A DNA stretch of 64,000 nucleotides, from positions 2,108,001 to 2,172,000 of the forward strand of contig OY752141.1 of NCBI GenBank assembly GCA_963573315.1, in the 5' to 3' direction. Below, piece after piece: positions 1 to 11,303 of this stretch. Below the pieces are notes generated by a model. That model saw nothing but the letters and a program-made list of their open reading frames with translations, was not told where the DNA came from and did no database searches. Position 1 is the stretch's first letter; each line of letters opens with the position of its first letter. Origin of the DNA: Entomortierella parvispora. Its lineage: Eukaryota; Mortierellomycota; Mortierellomycetes; Mortierellales; Mortierellaceae. The translations under genes were made by a program, and so were the position numbers.

Positions 1-640
1 TCATCCCGTATCGTCATCGTCGGACATACAGCACGATTTGATTTCTACTGTAGATGCGATGCGGTGCGGTGCGCAGGATGGAGGGCAGAGTAGAGTTCTC
101 TGACCACACACTCCGCGCAGGGGCGGAGTTGGGTTGGGCGAACCCAAAGGGGCACTCGACGGTGCGCATGCGGACACACGCCGAGGGAGGAGAGGAGGAG
201 GAGGGCAGGAGGAAGGAAGGGAAGGGAAGGGAAGGGGGGTGGAGGAAGAACGCGCTTGAAAAATGAGAAGGCGTCCTTTCTTGGTTCTTTTTTTTTTCTT
301 CTTCTTGTTGCTCTTCTTTCTTTTCTCTTCTTCCTCTTCTTCCTCTTCTTCCTGCTCTCTTTATCTCTCTCCATCCATATCTCTCTGACCTTATACCTTC
401 TCCCTCCAACCGTCCTTCCCTCTCCATCCAGAGCAACTCACATTTCATTGCCCTCCCTCCCTCCTTTGTCGCAGATTCATCCTTCTTTGTTCCCGCGCAT
501 CCTCTCATCCAACCCGTCTGCTGTGGTTCTTGCATGACTCGACCTTGCTCTCCCTCGTCCTCTTGAATACCCCCCCCCCCCCCCCCCCTTTCCCTCCTTC
601 TCTCCCTCCCTGCTCTGCAACAGACCCACGTTCTTTTGAA
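1..640. other. Upstream region and leader of the glucosyltransferase gene
   Basis: No gene is supported here. The stretch is strongly strand-biased: purine-rich near 180-260, then a long pyrimidine-rich run from about 285 to 620, including a C homopolymer at 570-588. Such C/T-rich leaders recur before other genes in this window, so this is probably the promoter and 5' UTR of the gene starting at 641. Long open frames on both strands arise from the low-complexity composition and do not look like proteins. Confidence 0.5.
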
Positions 641-824
641 ATGGACCGGCTTCAGGATCACTTCCGATCAACACTGACGTCCTCGCCACAGCCTCTTGGC
701 TCGGTCTGGGAGCGCCATTCAAAGTTCCAGCTTTTTTGCATGGTCCTCTCCATCTTCTTCTGGGTCTTTTCCTTCACTGCTGCATTCGCCGCCATCACTA
801 TCAGGTAAAGCCTCGAACCCCCCC

Positions 825-871
<47 letters not shown>

Positions 872-3805
872 CTGCAACAGCTGGACAGCTCGGACACAAA
901 GACACACAAATTTCCTTTCCCCTCCCCACACACTTCTTTTCCTGACGTGTGTCCATGTTGGTGTGTGTGCGTGCACTTGCTGCTCCAAGGAAGATGCTTG
1001 TGTCAACTAGACCCTGGTCACCAACTGGACACTGACCCCGCCTTGGTGGGCAGACAATATGCAACAAGAAAGCAGGATTTGGGTACCCTCGTCCTTCGAA
1101 AACGCGCCTTGGCATTCTTTTTTTTTCTTTTTTTTTTTGCCTTGTTGCGGTCTGGCTATCTCCGTTTCCCAACCCACCCTGCTATGCATTCATCATGGGA
1201 ATGAAAGGGTGGGAGTAAAAGGGTGAAGGGCGCTAGATACCGCAGGTGGGCGTAGTCGCGATCGGTCCCTGAAGGGGCCCAGACTGCGGCTTTTGCAAGC
1301 GGGGCGTGGAGTACTGTAGTGGTTTGCTCGCAGCAAGAATAGAATCCTAATCTTGGGAATCATTGCTTCTTTTTTCACTTGTTTCTCTCCGCGTCCATAG
1401 CCGCTGGCGATATGCAGGCCACAAGAGGTCGCTGTCATCGCGAATGACAAAGGAACAGGTCCCAGGTGTCACGATCATCCGCCCGCTCCGGGGCATTGAC
1501 TGCAACATGTACGAAAACTTGGCCTCGAGCTTCCGTCAAGACTACCCCCTCTTTGAAATTGTCTTCTCCGTGGCCCAAGCCAACGACCCGGCCATTGCGG
1601 TTGTCAAGGACCTGATGAAGAAGTTCCCAAAGGTCGATGCCCGCCTGATCATTGGTAAGCGAGTCGTTGTGCACGTTGTCAGGCCCCTCTTTTCTCTTTT
1701 CTCTTTCCCCAACCCCAATGTCCGCGCTAAACGTTGACTAGTGACGGACAATCGAGGGTCTGCTTTTCTCCTCCAATCCTTTCCTCCACGCTCTCGACTT
1801 TATTTCTTTTCCCTTGTCCACTGTGTCCAACAAATGGCCCCGCTTGATCACGGTGTGTCTGCGAGCGTGCCCATTCACAGTTACACAGTTGGAGGAACCT
1901 TGCAATGTTGTCAGACGGACAGAATGACCAGAAGGAACAGACAGACAGACCGACAGACAGACAGACAAACCAGATGTACTCACAAAACGGCAGCAAAGAA
2001 CTCTTTTTCCGCACGGACAGCGGCGAACCACCCCCCTGACATCTTATGCATGGTTCCCCTTTATTCTCGTTTTTTGTACGATCCACATGGTTCCTAACCC
2101 TGTCCCCCTATTGCCTGTTATTGTCATGCCTTGTTATCACCTCATAATAGGTGAAAAGATTGTAGGGATCAACCCAAAGATCAACAACATGATCCAGTCA
2201 TACGAGACTGCAAAGTACGACACTGTTTGGGTCTGCGACTCGAACGTCTACGTGGACCCTGGATGCATGGGTCGGTCCATGGACAAGATGATGAAGCCCG
2301 GTGTCGGTCTGGTGCACCACCTGCCTTTCGGTGTCCGACCTCAAACCCTTGGCTCGGAGCTTGAGCTGATGTTCCTCGACACTGTCCACGCAAAGATGTA
2401 TCTGTTTATCAACTGGACCGGTCTTGCCTCCTGTGTCGTCGGAAAGTCGAACCTCTACCGCCGCTCGGATCTGGACAAGGTCGGGGGTATGGCCGCCTTT
2501 GGCAAGTACATGGCCGAGGACAACCTCGTTGCGACCGCCATCTTCAACATGGGCTACAAACACGAGATGACAAGTGACATGGCCTACCAGTCTCTGGGAT
2601 CCATGTCGCCTTCGGATTACTTTTTGAGACGCGCTCGCTGGACCAGGATTCGCAAGTATACAGTCACCGCTGCAACTGTCGTGGAACCCTTCATTGAGAT
2701 GATTGGATGCGGACTTGTGGCCTCGTACGGATTCAACCTCCTCTGGCAGATCCATGCCCTCAACTTTTTGGCGTTTCATGTCGTGATCTGGTTCCTGGTG
2801 GACTTGTCCATGTACCAGGCTCTCTCTGGTGAAAAGATGGACAACTTGCGAGGCTTCCTGATGGCCTGGTGCTTGCGTGAATTGGCTGCCCTGCCCTTGT
2901 ACGCGTACGCTGTTGTCGGATCCACCGTTGACTGGCGCGACCAGACTTTTAGATTGCTCCGTGACGGTACCGTCAAGGCCATTAACCCCTCCCCTATTAC
3001 TGTCAAGAGTCCCAAGATCACCGTGTCGTCCTCCTTTACTTCATCGTCGTCCCCAAGCTCGCCTTCATCTTCGGTCCCATCATCCCCTACAGAGGCTGCA
3101 TTCTGGACTTCCAAGAACCTGGCCAACACTATGGTCCCGGAATCGACGCAGGCATCTCTTCGAAAGTTCTTCCGTCACCCAGCCGTCATTTCGATTGTCA
3201 GGAGCACGTTTGCTGTTATTCACTTTGTGGTCGACATTTTGATCAAGAGTCAGAGAAACGGTAACCAGGATGAAGAGGACGAACTTGAGCATCATATGGA
3301 GGGCCATCAAAGCGAGGCATCGGGATCATCAAAAATGGACGATGTCCTAAAGTTGCAGAGGGTTCCCTTGAAGCATCGATCCAGCAGCAGCAGTATCAAC
3401 AGCAAATCCGGCAAGACCCGCTACACGGTTTTGACAGACTATGATGGCGATGACAGTAGTGCAGCTGAAAGCGATGTTGCGATGAGGAGAAGCGCCCGAT
3501 TGAGACACTCCGTCAACAGCTCGACAAACTCTTCCATCAGCTCTAATGCTCATCAAACCAAATTGCACCGATACGCCCTGGAGGAGAGCGACGACGAGGA
3601 AAGCCAGGTGTATTCTAATACCAAGGCCGAGACCGAGGCCGAGCATGGGCGTCGGTCATCAGAAGAAGATGAGCTGTCCAAGGCTGTTGAGCCCTATCTC
3701 TCAGACTCGCTCAGTCGCCGGGGAGGTCGAAAGACGAGCCATCTCCACCATCGTCGAGAATTGTTACAGTCGAGCTCTCAGTTTCTGAGCGTGAATGCAG
3801 CGTGA
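641..3805 (+). CDS. gcs1: Ceramide glucosyltransferase (GT21), membrane enzyme
   Basis: Three exons (641-804, 1401-1654, 2151-3805) join in phase to give 690 aa. The enzyme transfers glucose from UDP-glucose to ceramide on Golgi/ER membranes, the first step of glucosylceramide synthesis. Evidence is the GT21 layout: an N-terminal membrane segment (residues about 28-52), the PLRGID region at the start of the catalytic domain, CDSNV (the DxD-like site), AEDN (catalytic acid region), RRARW (the family's (Q/R)xxRW motif), then further hydrophobic segments. The last 250 or so residues form a Ser- and acid-rich tail absent from animal enzymes; fungal members often have such extensions. Intron 1 (596 nt) holds a C-run and a CT microsatellite, and intron 2 (496 nt) a CAGA microsatellite. 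AATAAA at 3975 is a likely poly(A) signal. Confidence 0.93.
818..867. repeat. C homopolymer followed by CT microsatellite
   Basis: About 18 C residues (818-835) run into about 16 CT units inside intron 1 of the glucosyltransferase gene, shortly after its 5' splice site. It is a simple repeat and may be length-polymorphic or mis-sized in the assembly. Confidence 0.9.
1937..1970. repeat. CAGA-type microsatellite
   Basis: Imperfect tandem CAGA units in intron 2 of the glucosyltransferase gene. Similar tracts lie at about 31492-31550 and, as the complement, near 42676-42698. Confidence 0.85.
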
Positions 3806-4094
3806 AAATGCCTAATCTCTTTTTAATTTTCTTATTGTTTGCTCTCTCTCATCCTTCCTTCTTTCCTTTCTAAACTCTCTCTTTGTATCATATCCATCCT
3901 AATTGTCGCTCCCCCCCTCCCCCCAATACCCCTGGCCTGGTTCCTCGACCTTTTTTTCCTCGACCTTTTTTCTCAAATAAAGACCTGCTCTATTGAGAAA
4001 TATTTTCACAAACGTCATGTTCACTGTTTCCACTTTCATTTGTTGAGTTTTCCAATACATTCAATCAAACAGCAGAAAAACTCTCAAAAATGAC

Positions 4095-6698
4095 CTATGG
4101 CTTCACCTCTTCTTCAGACGCGGTCGACTCATCGTGATACTTTTCGTAGAACGCTCTGACGCCCTCAACGCACTCGTGCGGTTCTCCGTTATAAGCTCCA
4201 GCGTCTACGATTCTCTGAAATAGGGTCAACGGCAATGTCTCTGCTGAGGTAAGTCGGATAACCTCTTGACATTTTCTCATTTTGATATTGATGTCTCTTG
4301 CCTCCGAAAAACACGCACTCTTCCATGTTCTCCTGCATCTTCAGTTTCTCAAGCCTTTCTTTCTTGCCTTCCAGCACAAGCAGCTGAGTCTTTTTCATGG
4401 AGGTGTCATGGCGAAATATATTTCGACGATAAGCGTACAGCTTTCCATGGAGCTTGCATGTGGAATAAAATTTCCTGAGCACTGACACCTTCCAGTAGTC
4501 GCTGCCAACTCCTCCGCGCTGGATCAGCTCAGCGGCCCCCTCTATGGAGTAATGAATCTTGTCAATAAAAGGATATCGAAGGCAGGCGTCCTTAATCCAA
4601 GTGTCGATCTCGACACGATCCAGCTCCAACTTTGGTCGAACGACAATTGTACAATGTTTTCCAGTGTGTCCATATCCTTCTCAGTCAAGTAATGCTTGAT
4701 AGTAGATATGTCAGCCTCGACTGATGAGATATCAATCCTAAGACGGGATACAGCGTGCATCTTTCAAGCTTTGATCTCCAGAGTTTGGAGTTGCTCTTGG
4801 ACAACCCTCAGGACGAGTTTATCCATCATCAGCATTTTGTGCGATTTGTAGAACTGCACAGTTTCCAGCGACACTGACACATTGCGAGCGCCTGTGAGGA
4901 GTATCCTGCGAATGATGTTTTGCCTGAGGTAAATATAAATGGGTCTTTCTTCCTCCAAGTCGCAGTCAATCATGAAGTGCTCCATTTCCATCCCCATGAT
5001 TCTGTTTAGAGCGGCCTTTTTCCCGCCCATGCCCTTTGCCAGTTTGTTGTCGAAGTAATGGCGATCATACTCGATTTTTGTATGAACAAAAGCGACTATA
5101 CCCAACATTCCTTCAAAGATTTTTCGGTATGTCATCAAAGCGTTTTTGAAGCTTGAAGTCAAAGGCCCCTCGGCGACCATGATTAGAATCAGATGGACTA
5201 CGCCTTCTTTGGAGAGTCTTGTCAGGATCCTGGCAATATTAACCTCGTCTTGATTGTTCGTATCCTCAAGTCCTGGCGTGTCGAATATCTGGATGGTGCC
5301 ATTGGGATAATTGCACTCTTCAGATTGAATGAGCTTGGTGTTTTGTGTTTGGTCTAGGCAGGATTTGTACACGGAGCGACTGCTACAGTTTTCTTGGAGA
5401 GTGTTGACGTTGATTTCGGAATTATCGAGTGTGCAAAAGAGCTTGTTCTCGGGGAAATTTGTGCGCTTCGCTCGTGTGTGATTCGTAGCCACCTCCACTT
5501 GCTTCGTAGTCGATTTCGTAGCTTGGATCAATATATCTCAAAAGTGCTTGAAGAAAGGCACTTTTCCCAGACTGCGTTTGAACTAATAGCACAATATTGT
5601 AAGGCGAGGGCATCTTCGGCCTGGCGTCTGCCCTGCAGTGGATATCTTTGGCGCGTTAATTTTCGTTCCCAGGATTGTGATGAACTTTTCGTGAGTCTGA
5701 GTTGTTCTTACGGAAGAGAGGTATCCTGCTTAGTTGTACTGTTGGAGCTTGACGCATAGCGGGCGGACAGTACCTATTCAACAAGCAAAACAGTTAATAC
5801 AAGTTGTTGAATATTTAGAGGAGCATAGGTGCTGTGTTCTGCTCTATGTAAAATATACTCCTCAGAGTCTTCTCGCTTCGTTCGGGGGAGTACGGTGACC
5901 ATTGACGGGATTGGGCGACAGAGGGCTTGTAAAGGAATCAAAAAAATCTTTTGTGGGTAAAGGGAAAAAATATAGGGGTTTTATTCTAACCTCGGGAATG
6001 TGGTTGGATCGAGACTATGACTCACCTTGGGAAGAAAAAATGATTGGGATTTCAGCCTTTCCGTAAAATCCATTTCCAACTTTTCCAGGGCGCCATGACG
6101 CTCGGCCTGAGTCTCTTCGAGTGTGTTCAGGTCAAGGTTAAATGTACAATCGAAGACCGGCACCTTTGTGGTTCCAAAAGAAATGTCACCTATTGTAGTG
6201 CGCTCGGTGTTATCTGTGCAAATCACACAAAACGTCTGATCAGCGCCTGCAAAACACTTCATGATATTTTCAATTTGGCCTTTCATGACCTCCGTATTCC
6301 AGAGCTCAAGCTTTACAACAAGGCAAATGACATAAAAGCCTGTCCGAGCTCCTTCCTTCATGACCGCGAAGAGTGTTCTTCGGACGATTTCTATCTCCTT
6401 GTTTTTGCCATCATGAAGTTCACCCATTCCTTCAACAACACAGATAGTCCAGCCTCGTCCATCGACAACCTCAATTGAGACCTTCTGGACGTCGTCGCAC
6501 AGATCCAGGGGCAGGCGGTTCTTTCGTAGAAATTTCACCCTGGACCAGCATGTTTGCGATCGCGTTCTTGCTCCGTGTCCCTGGTCCAACAAGAATGATC
6601 TTGGGAGGATCTGCATCCGGTCTGGCTGGCACGGGTACCGTGGCGGCTTTGGCGGCTTCCAATGTCTTTTTAGTTTGGCTGAAGCTAGAGAAAGCCAT
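4095..6698 (-). pseudogene. Decayed two-domain AIG1/GIMAP-like GTPase gene
   Basis: The copy reads from 6698 down to 4095. The first part resembles an AIG1/GIMAP-type G domain, but its P-loop is degenerate (IILVGPGTRSKN where GxxxxGKS is expected) and the G3 DTPG position reads VEGMG. A frameshift lies near 6530. Plausible introns follow (donor GTGAGT after 6026, a short exon 5712-5773, acceptor before 5632). They lead into a second G domain with LVQTQSGKSA (P-loop, first Gly replaced by Val) and IFDTPGLED (G3). That domain has a frameshift near 5460 (AAATTTCCCC run), an in-frame TGA at 4764-4766, a frameshift near 4640 and another near 4300 (T run). The C-terminal half resembles a helical region and ends at 4095. 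With at least four frame breaks and one stop it is most likely a pseudogene. Sequencing indels at homopolymers could explain some breaks but not the TGA. Family assignment rests on motifs only. Confidence 0.6.
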
Positions 6699-6818
6699 AT
6701 CTGTCCAACAGAGAGAAATAGAGAAATGTGTCTTCAGATTGGAGAGAACCGCATCTTCTTCTCACCCGGGTAACATGGAGCTTGAGGCAAAGCCTCATCA
6801 AATTCTATCACACGGACG

Positions 6819-6848
6819 GTTGGTGGCGGAATAGTGGTGGTGGCTTTG
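6819..6848 (+). repeat. 30-bp direct repeat, copy 1
   Basis: Matches the copy at 8943-8972 at 28 of 30 positions, in the same orientation (starts GTTGGTGGCGGAAT, ends GGTGGCTTTG). It lies about 120 bp upstream of the decayed GTPase gene's start, and the two copies bracket the oxidoreductase relic. Otherwise 6699-7183 holds no recognisable gene. Confidence 0.75.
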
Positions 6849-7183
6849 AAGCTCGCGACTCATGTGTCGAATGCGATTCCTTCGAGGGATCTGCTTTGCT
6901 GCTCTTTCCCTTTTGTCTTTTCCTCGGTGCGCTCAACCCTTTTTTTGTCGCGCCAAATAAAGGCCTCCTGATCCATTGAGGCAATTTAGCTGCATATGGT
7001 TCGGATAAGACGCCACTTAGGTCAGCGATAGGATATTTGAGTATTCGAGGGGAGGGATAGAAAAAAATGGTAGGATGGGTGGTGTACTCTCGGCTACCGC
7101 CAGCACTTTTTCGATCAGGGTGTATCGAGATATTTAGATTCGATAGTTCCCAAGTTGTTCTGACTTAATTCTCCACTTCTGAA

Positions 7184-8840
7184 ATGCGTTTCCACCACGT
7201 CTACTCACTGTTTGGACTTGCCTTGCTTGCCAGCAACGCCGTTGTTGCAGTCCCTAGAACATTCAAGTCCTCTGGAATTTTCGAAATTCATTTCCATTGT
7301 CACTGTCTCCCAGACATGCCGTGCTGACCATCCTCCTCCACTTGGTCTGCTTTCAACGACGCTCTTGGGGGAGACCTAATCCCTACAACCCCTGTTGCTC
7401 GGGAATGTCATGACCCTTACTACGACAAGGCCAAGTGTGACATTATAAAGGAGGGCTATTACAATGTCAATTGGCGCAGATCTCGGCCTGGTGCCATGGT
7501 TCTAACGAACTGAGAGAGATTTCACAGCCAAGGCCGCCTTGGTTTCCATAGATCCATGCAATGTAACCAAGGCGCTGTCTCTATCTATACGGTCAAGGCC
7601 ACACGTAAAGCTGACATTCAACAAACCATTCGGTTTGCTTCCAAGCACGATATTTGACTCGCAATCAAGAACACTGGCCATGATTATCTTGATCGTAGCG
7701 CCGCTCCTTCATCCATCACTTTGTGGGTCAGTTCCATGAAGAAAAATCAAGATTGCCGATGAATTTATATCTGATGCTGCCCCTTTTGATACCGAAGGTC
7801 TAACGACCGTAACGTTGTCATTGTCGGCGGAATTCAGCCTTCAGTCGGGGCTTCTGGAGGTTACTGTCTTGGCAGCGGTCATAGCCCTCTTTCTCCGCGC
7901 CATGGCCTCTTTGTGGACAATATCATCCAATACATCGTGGTTACAGCCAATGGTGAAGTTCGTATTGCCAACAACCATCAGAATCAAAATCTATTCTTGG
8001 CCCTCCGTGGCGGCGGACCGGGCTTTGGTATCACTGTTGGAGCAGTATATCACACCCACCCAGCTCCCAAGAATATGATCTTTGCGCAGGCCTCTATCCT
8101 CACCAATGACACTCACAGCTTGGAGAAGATCATGAAAATTCCTATTCCCATCACGACGCTTGGTCCAACGAAAGCTGGGCAGACTATGCACTCGGCACAC
8201 TCAATTTCTTGACTGGTGCAATTCTTTCTACCTGACGCATCTGTTGAGCAAGCCACGACTAACTTCAGTCCCTTCGTTAACTACGTACACTCGCTCCCTG
8301 CTGTTACCATGAACAACGTGTCCGTTGTCAACAACCCAACCTTTTATTCAGCGCTGCAAGATGTTTGGCCAACGGTTTGCGGGCGTCAATGCCGTTCTCA
8401 GATCCCTCGAACCCTATTCCAATCCAACTGTGGTCTCGATTTGCTCACATCGACGTTGAAAAAAGTCCATGACGAAATCGCGTCGTTTGCGCCCGTGGAA
8501 GCATATTTCCACGTGTTTGTAGGAGTCGGACAAGTCGCTCGGGGTAGTTCACGAGAGACGTCTGTTCAACCTGCCTGGCATGAAGTATTAGCGCTCACTA
8601 TTAATACAGTCAGGTGGGATGCCCTATACCGATAAACTTGCTCTTCAAAATCCCCCGACGGTCTTCATGCCATTACTCCTGGCCGCGGAACGTATCAAAA
8701 TGAGGCGGATGTTGACGAGCCCGACTGGCAAAAGATTTTTTTTCGGAAACAACCATCCCTGCCTACGCGCCCTCCGAGAAGACTGGGACAAAGACTATGT
8801 GTCGACGACGTCAATTTATGATACGAAAAGTTGTTTACGT
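7184..8840 (+). pseudogene. Relic of a secreted FAD-linked (berberine-bridge-type) oxidoreductase
   Basis: The start at 7184 gives a convincing signal peptide (hydrophobic LFGLALLASNAVVA). Scattered over the next 1.6 kb, in changing frames, are landmarks of the FAD_binding_4/BBE oxidase family: a VNWRRSRPGAMV-like stretch near 7470, NTGHDY near 7675 (FAD-binding segment), a GASGGYCLGSGHSPLSP-like segment near 7850, HGLFVDNIIQYIVVTANGEV near 7900, then ALRGGGPGFGI near 8005. The C-terminal third is recognisable to about 8840. Frame changes near 7300-7400, 7550, 7835, 8215 and 8620, and stops such as TGA at 7655-7657, make it non-functional. Intact members are secreted flavoproteins oxidising carbohydrates or alkaloid-like substrates; this copy's substrate cannot be inferred. 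Confidence 0.75.
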
Positions 8841-8942
8841 AATGTGGAGTGTCTCCTGTGAAGAAAAGCTGGAGCAGAGAGCGGTGTTCCTCGTATCAAT
8901 GGTTCATTGTGGACATCTTTTTGTCGCATCAAAAATTTGACA

Positions 8943-8972
8943 GTTGGTGGCGGAATGGTGGCGGTGGCTTTG
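8943..8972 (+). repeat. 30-bp direct repeat, copy 2
   Basis: Partner of 6819-6848 (28/30 identical, same orientation). It lies 86 bp upstream of the NAA30 start codon, so it is either part of that promoter or the edge of an inserted segment. Confidence 0.75.
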
Positions 8973-9057
8973 CTGTCCACGTCCGAGCTGAAGGCGACTT
9001 TCCCCATCCTTCCTCACTCCATTCGTTCATTCCAAAGTCAACCACGCAGCCCTCGAC

Positions 9058-9991
9058 ATGTCGACGTCAAAGACGAAATCAAAGAGCAAAGCGAAGACAA
9101 AATCAAAAGTAGAAGATAAACCCACAGAGTTTGCATTACCAAAAACTACCGGTCCATGTACAGAAACAGGAACAACGACAACAGCAACGGTGGTGTCAAC
9201 AAGCACAGGGGCGTCGAAGTCTGAACCTGAACCAATGCCATCAGTAACACCTCTTCCAGTCATCGACTATGTGGGCTATGAATCAGAGCATCAATTGCAA
9301 GGAATGATGCACTTGATTGAGAATGACCTGTCTGAGCCTTACTCCATATATACCTACCGATACTTTTTGCACCAATGGCCGAAGCTGTCCTTCTTGGTGA
9401 GTCGGATGATCACCACTTTCATCTTATTAGATGTCGTTGGTTTGCACACTCGACACGGCTGTTTACCAAATTTTTCTTTTCACTAGGCCATGGACAAGGA
9501 GAAACAAACGTGCATCGGCGTGATCGTGTGTCGACTGGAGCCTCATGGACGTTTAAACTCCAATCGAGGATATATTGCCATGTTGGCGGTGTCAAAGGAG
9601 TACCGAAAACGCAAGATTGGCTCGACGTTGGTTTTAATGGCCATCGAGGCTATGAAGATGGGAGGCGCGGACGAGGTAAATCGCTTGGGTTGCTACCCTT
9701 TTTTCACTTGTATCAAGAGATTTCTATAGGAGAAGTCGAATGACTTGAACTAACCAGCCTGTTCCCTTTGTATCGCAGATTGTGCTGGAGACTGAATACA
9801 CAAACCAGGGTGCTATTGCGTTGTATCAACAGATGGGCTTTATCAAGGACAAGAGGTTATTCCGGTACTATCTCAATGGGGTGGATGCTTTTCGACTAAA
9901 GCTGTTTTGCGGCAAGGCTGACGTCGGTGTGCCTTCCATGGAGGGAATGAATGCTCCACTGGTCCCAGAGCATTCCTCGGCTCATTCATGA
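9058..9991 (+). CDS. NAA30: N-alpha-acetyltransferase 30, NatC catalytic subunit
   Basis: Three exons (9058-9396, 9487-9675, 9779-9991) keep frame and give 246 aa. The GNAT-fold enzyme acetylates N-termini starting Met plus a hydrophobic residue, within the NatC complex on ribosomes. A Lys/Thr/Ser-rich leader of about 70 residues precedes the domain. Diagnostic blocks are [19 protein letters not shown] (NAA30 N-terminal signature), GYIAMLAV, the acetyl-CoA loop [18 protein letters not shown] and ALYQQMGF, then RLFRYYLNG(V)DAFRLKL. The loop has Lys where human NAA30 has its first Gly of the (R/Q)xxGxG/A motif, a mild departure. The C-terminal tail is short. Confidence 0.93.
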
Positions 9992-10252
9992 GGCCGACAA
10001 AAAATAAAATCTAATGGCCAGAAATGCAGAGCAGACCTCGTGGAACCGCATGTCTGCGGAGGCTGTCGCCTCGAATTTTTTTTTTTGTTCTTGCTGCAAT
10101 CCAGGACTTTTGCTCCTTCCCTTCAAACATTTCACACACAGACCTCCCCTCTCTCATTAGCAATCCACACCTGCTTGCCCTCCTCTACCCCTCCTCCCCC
10201 TTTTTCATATTCGTTGTCACCTGGCTCTCTTTTCTTTTCTTTTCCCATTTCC

Positions 10253-11004
10253 ATGCCTTCAACTGTCCCGAAAGGCACCTCCTCATCGCGCTCATCGCCC
10301 GTGCACAAACTCGTTCAGAGAACCAAAAAACACATGCGTTTCCCGCGTCGTGCCAACCAGTTCCTGCAGATGCAGGATGACAGTGGATATTCTGATGGAC
10401 AGTTCACAGCTCCCGTCCCCAAGAGTAAACCCATAATGAATAAAAACGGTCATGTCCGCCGAACATTAGAACAAAAAACTTGAACTGACAACTTCCTCTT
10501 CTCGCTCACTCTCTTATTCTCCGCACTTTCAGTCCCTTGGAAGTCCATTCTACTAGCCGTAGTACTGCTAATCCTTGGTGTTGTGGGTCTGACAATAGGA
10601 TCATTACTTAAAGTCGGTATTCTCGATAGTCCAGTAAGTCGAAAAAAATATATATTATTTTGGTACATTGAAGGTGCTCAAGGACCCTGCAGAAAAAAAG
10701 GGTGACCTTGCTCCATTTTCTCTGACCAGGCTCCCACCTTTCTACTCGTCTAGGACTGGTTGGACAAGGGAACGCCTCTCCTCATCCTTGGTGCACTTTG
10801 CTTTATTCCTGGTAACGGCTCTTTCGTTCTCTCTCTCTCTCTCTCGTTACTCTCTTGAAAAACAAAAGCTTTTCCTTTGTCTGACAAAATTTCTCCTCTA
10901 CCTTGTGCTGCTTTGTAGGATCATATCATGTTGCCCTCGCGTATTACGCCTATCAAGAATATGAAGGGTACTCATTCTCGCACATCCCTGACTTGGATGA
11001 TTAG
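10253..11004 (+). CDS. TMEM230/TMEM134-family membrane protein
   Basis: Four exons (10253-10424, 10533-10633, 10754-10811, 10919-11004) join in phase to give 138 aa. The N-terminal half is soluble, basic and then acidic. The second half carries two membrane segments, starting PKIPWKSILLAVVLLILG and TPLLILGALCFIPGSYHV. It ends YEGYSFSHIPDLDD, closely matching the end of animal TMEM230 (a YRGYSYDDIPDFDD-type ending). TMEM230 acts in trafficking of secretory and recycling vesicles in animals; the fungal role is unknown. The match is spread across exons, which supports the splice model, since no single exon carries the family signature. Confidence 0.88.
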
Positions 11005-11303
11005 CCAACGAAAAGAGATATCATTGCCATTGCCCAAGCCCCTCGCTTTGTAAATATTTCATCAGAATAAAATACTTTTATGAAAGGAATAGAAAACAAC
11101 GGGAGGAGAAAGGGTTACAAGGATGGGCGCAGCTACAAGAGATAGCACAGGAATACGGGGGACGTGTGGATAAAACAAGAATATGAGACAAATGACTTTC
11201 TAGTACTTGACTTTTTAGTGATGACCCGCGCACAACAAGGTTATATCCAGGTTAGAAAGAGAACAGAAAAACACGCAGCAAGGTCGCTGACATCTTTCTT
11301 CGC

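Noticed and set aside
14-722. Long frames on both strands (Arg/Gly/Glu-rich or Leu/Ser/Pro-rich)
   Set aside because: They follow the purine/pyrimidine strand bias of the leader and contain homopolymer-coded runs; no domain and no splice support.
2181-3646. Antisense frames inside the glucosyltransferase exon (up to 193 aa)
   Set aside because: Shadows of a strong coding exon on the plus strand; no family resemblance.
10024-10483. Upstream extension of the TMEM230-like protein to 10040
   Set aside because: The extra residues derive from T/C-rich leader; the ATG at 10253 gives the family-typical length.
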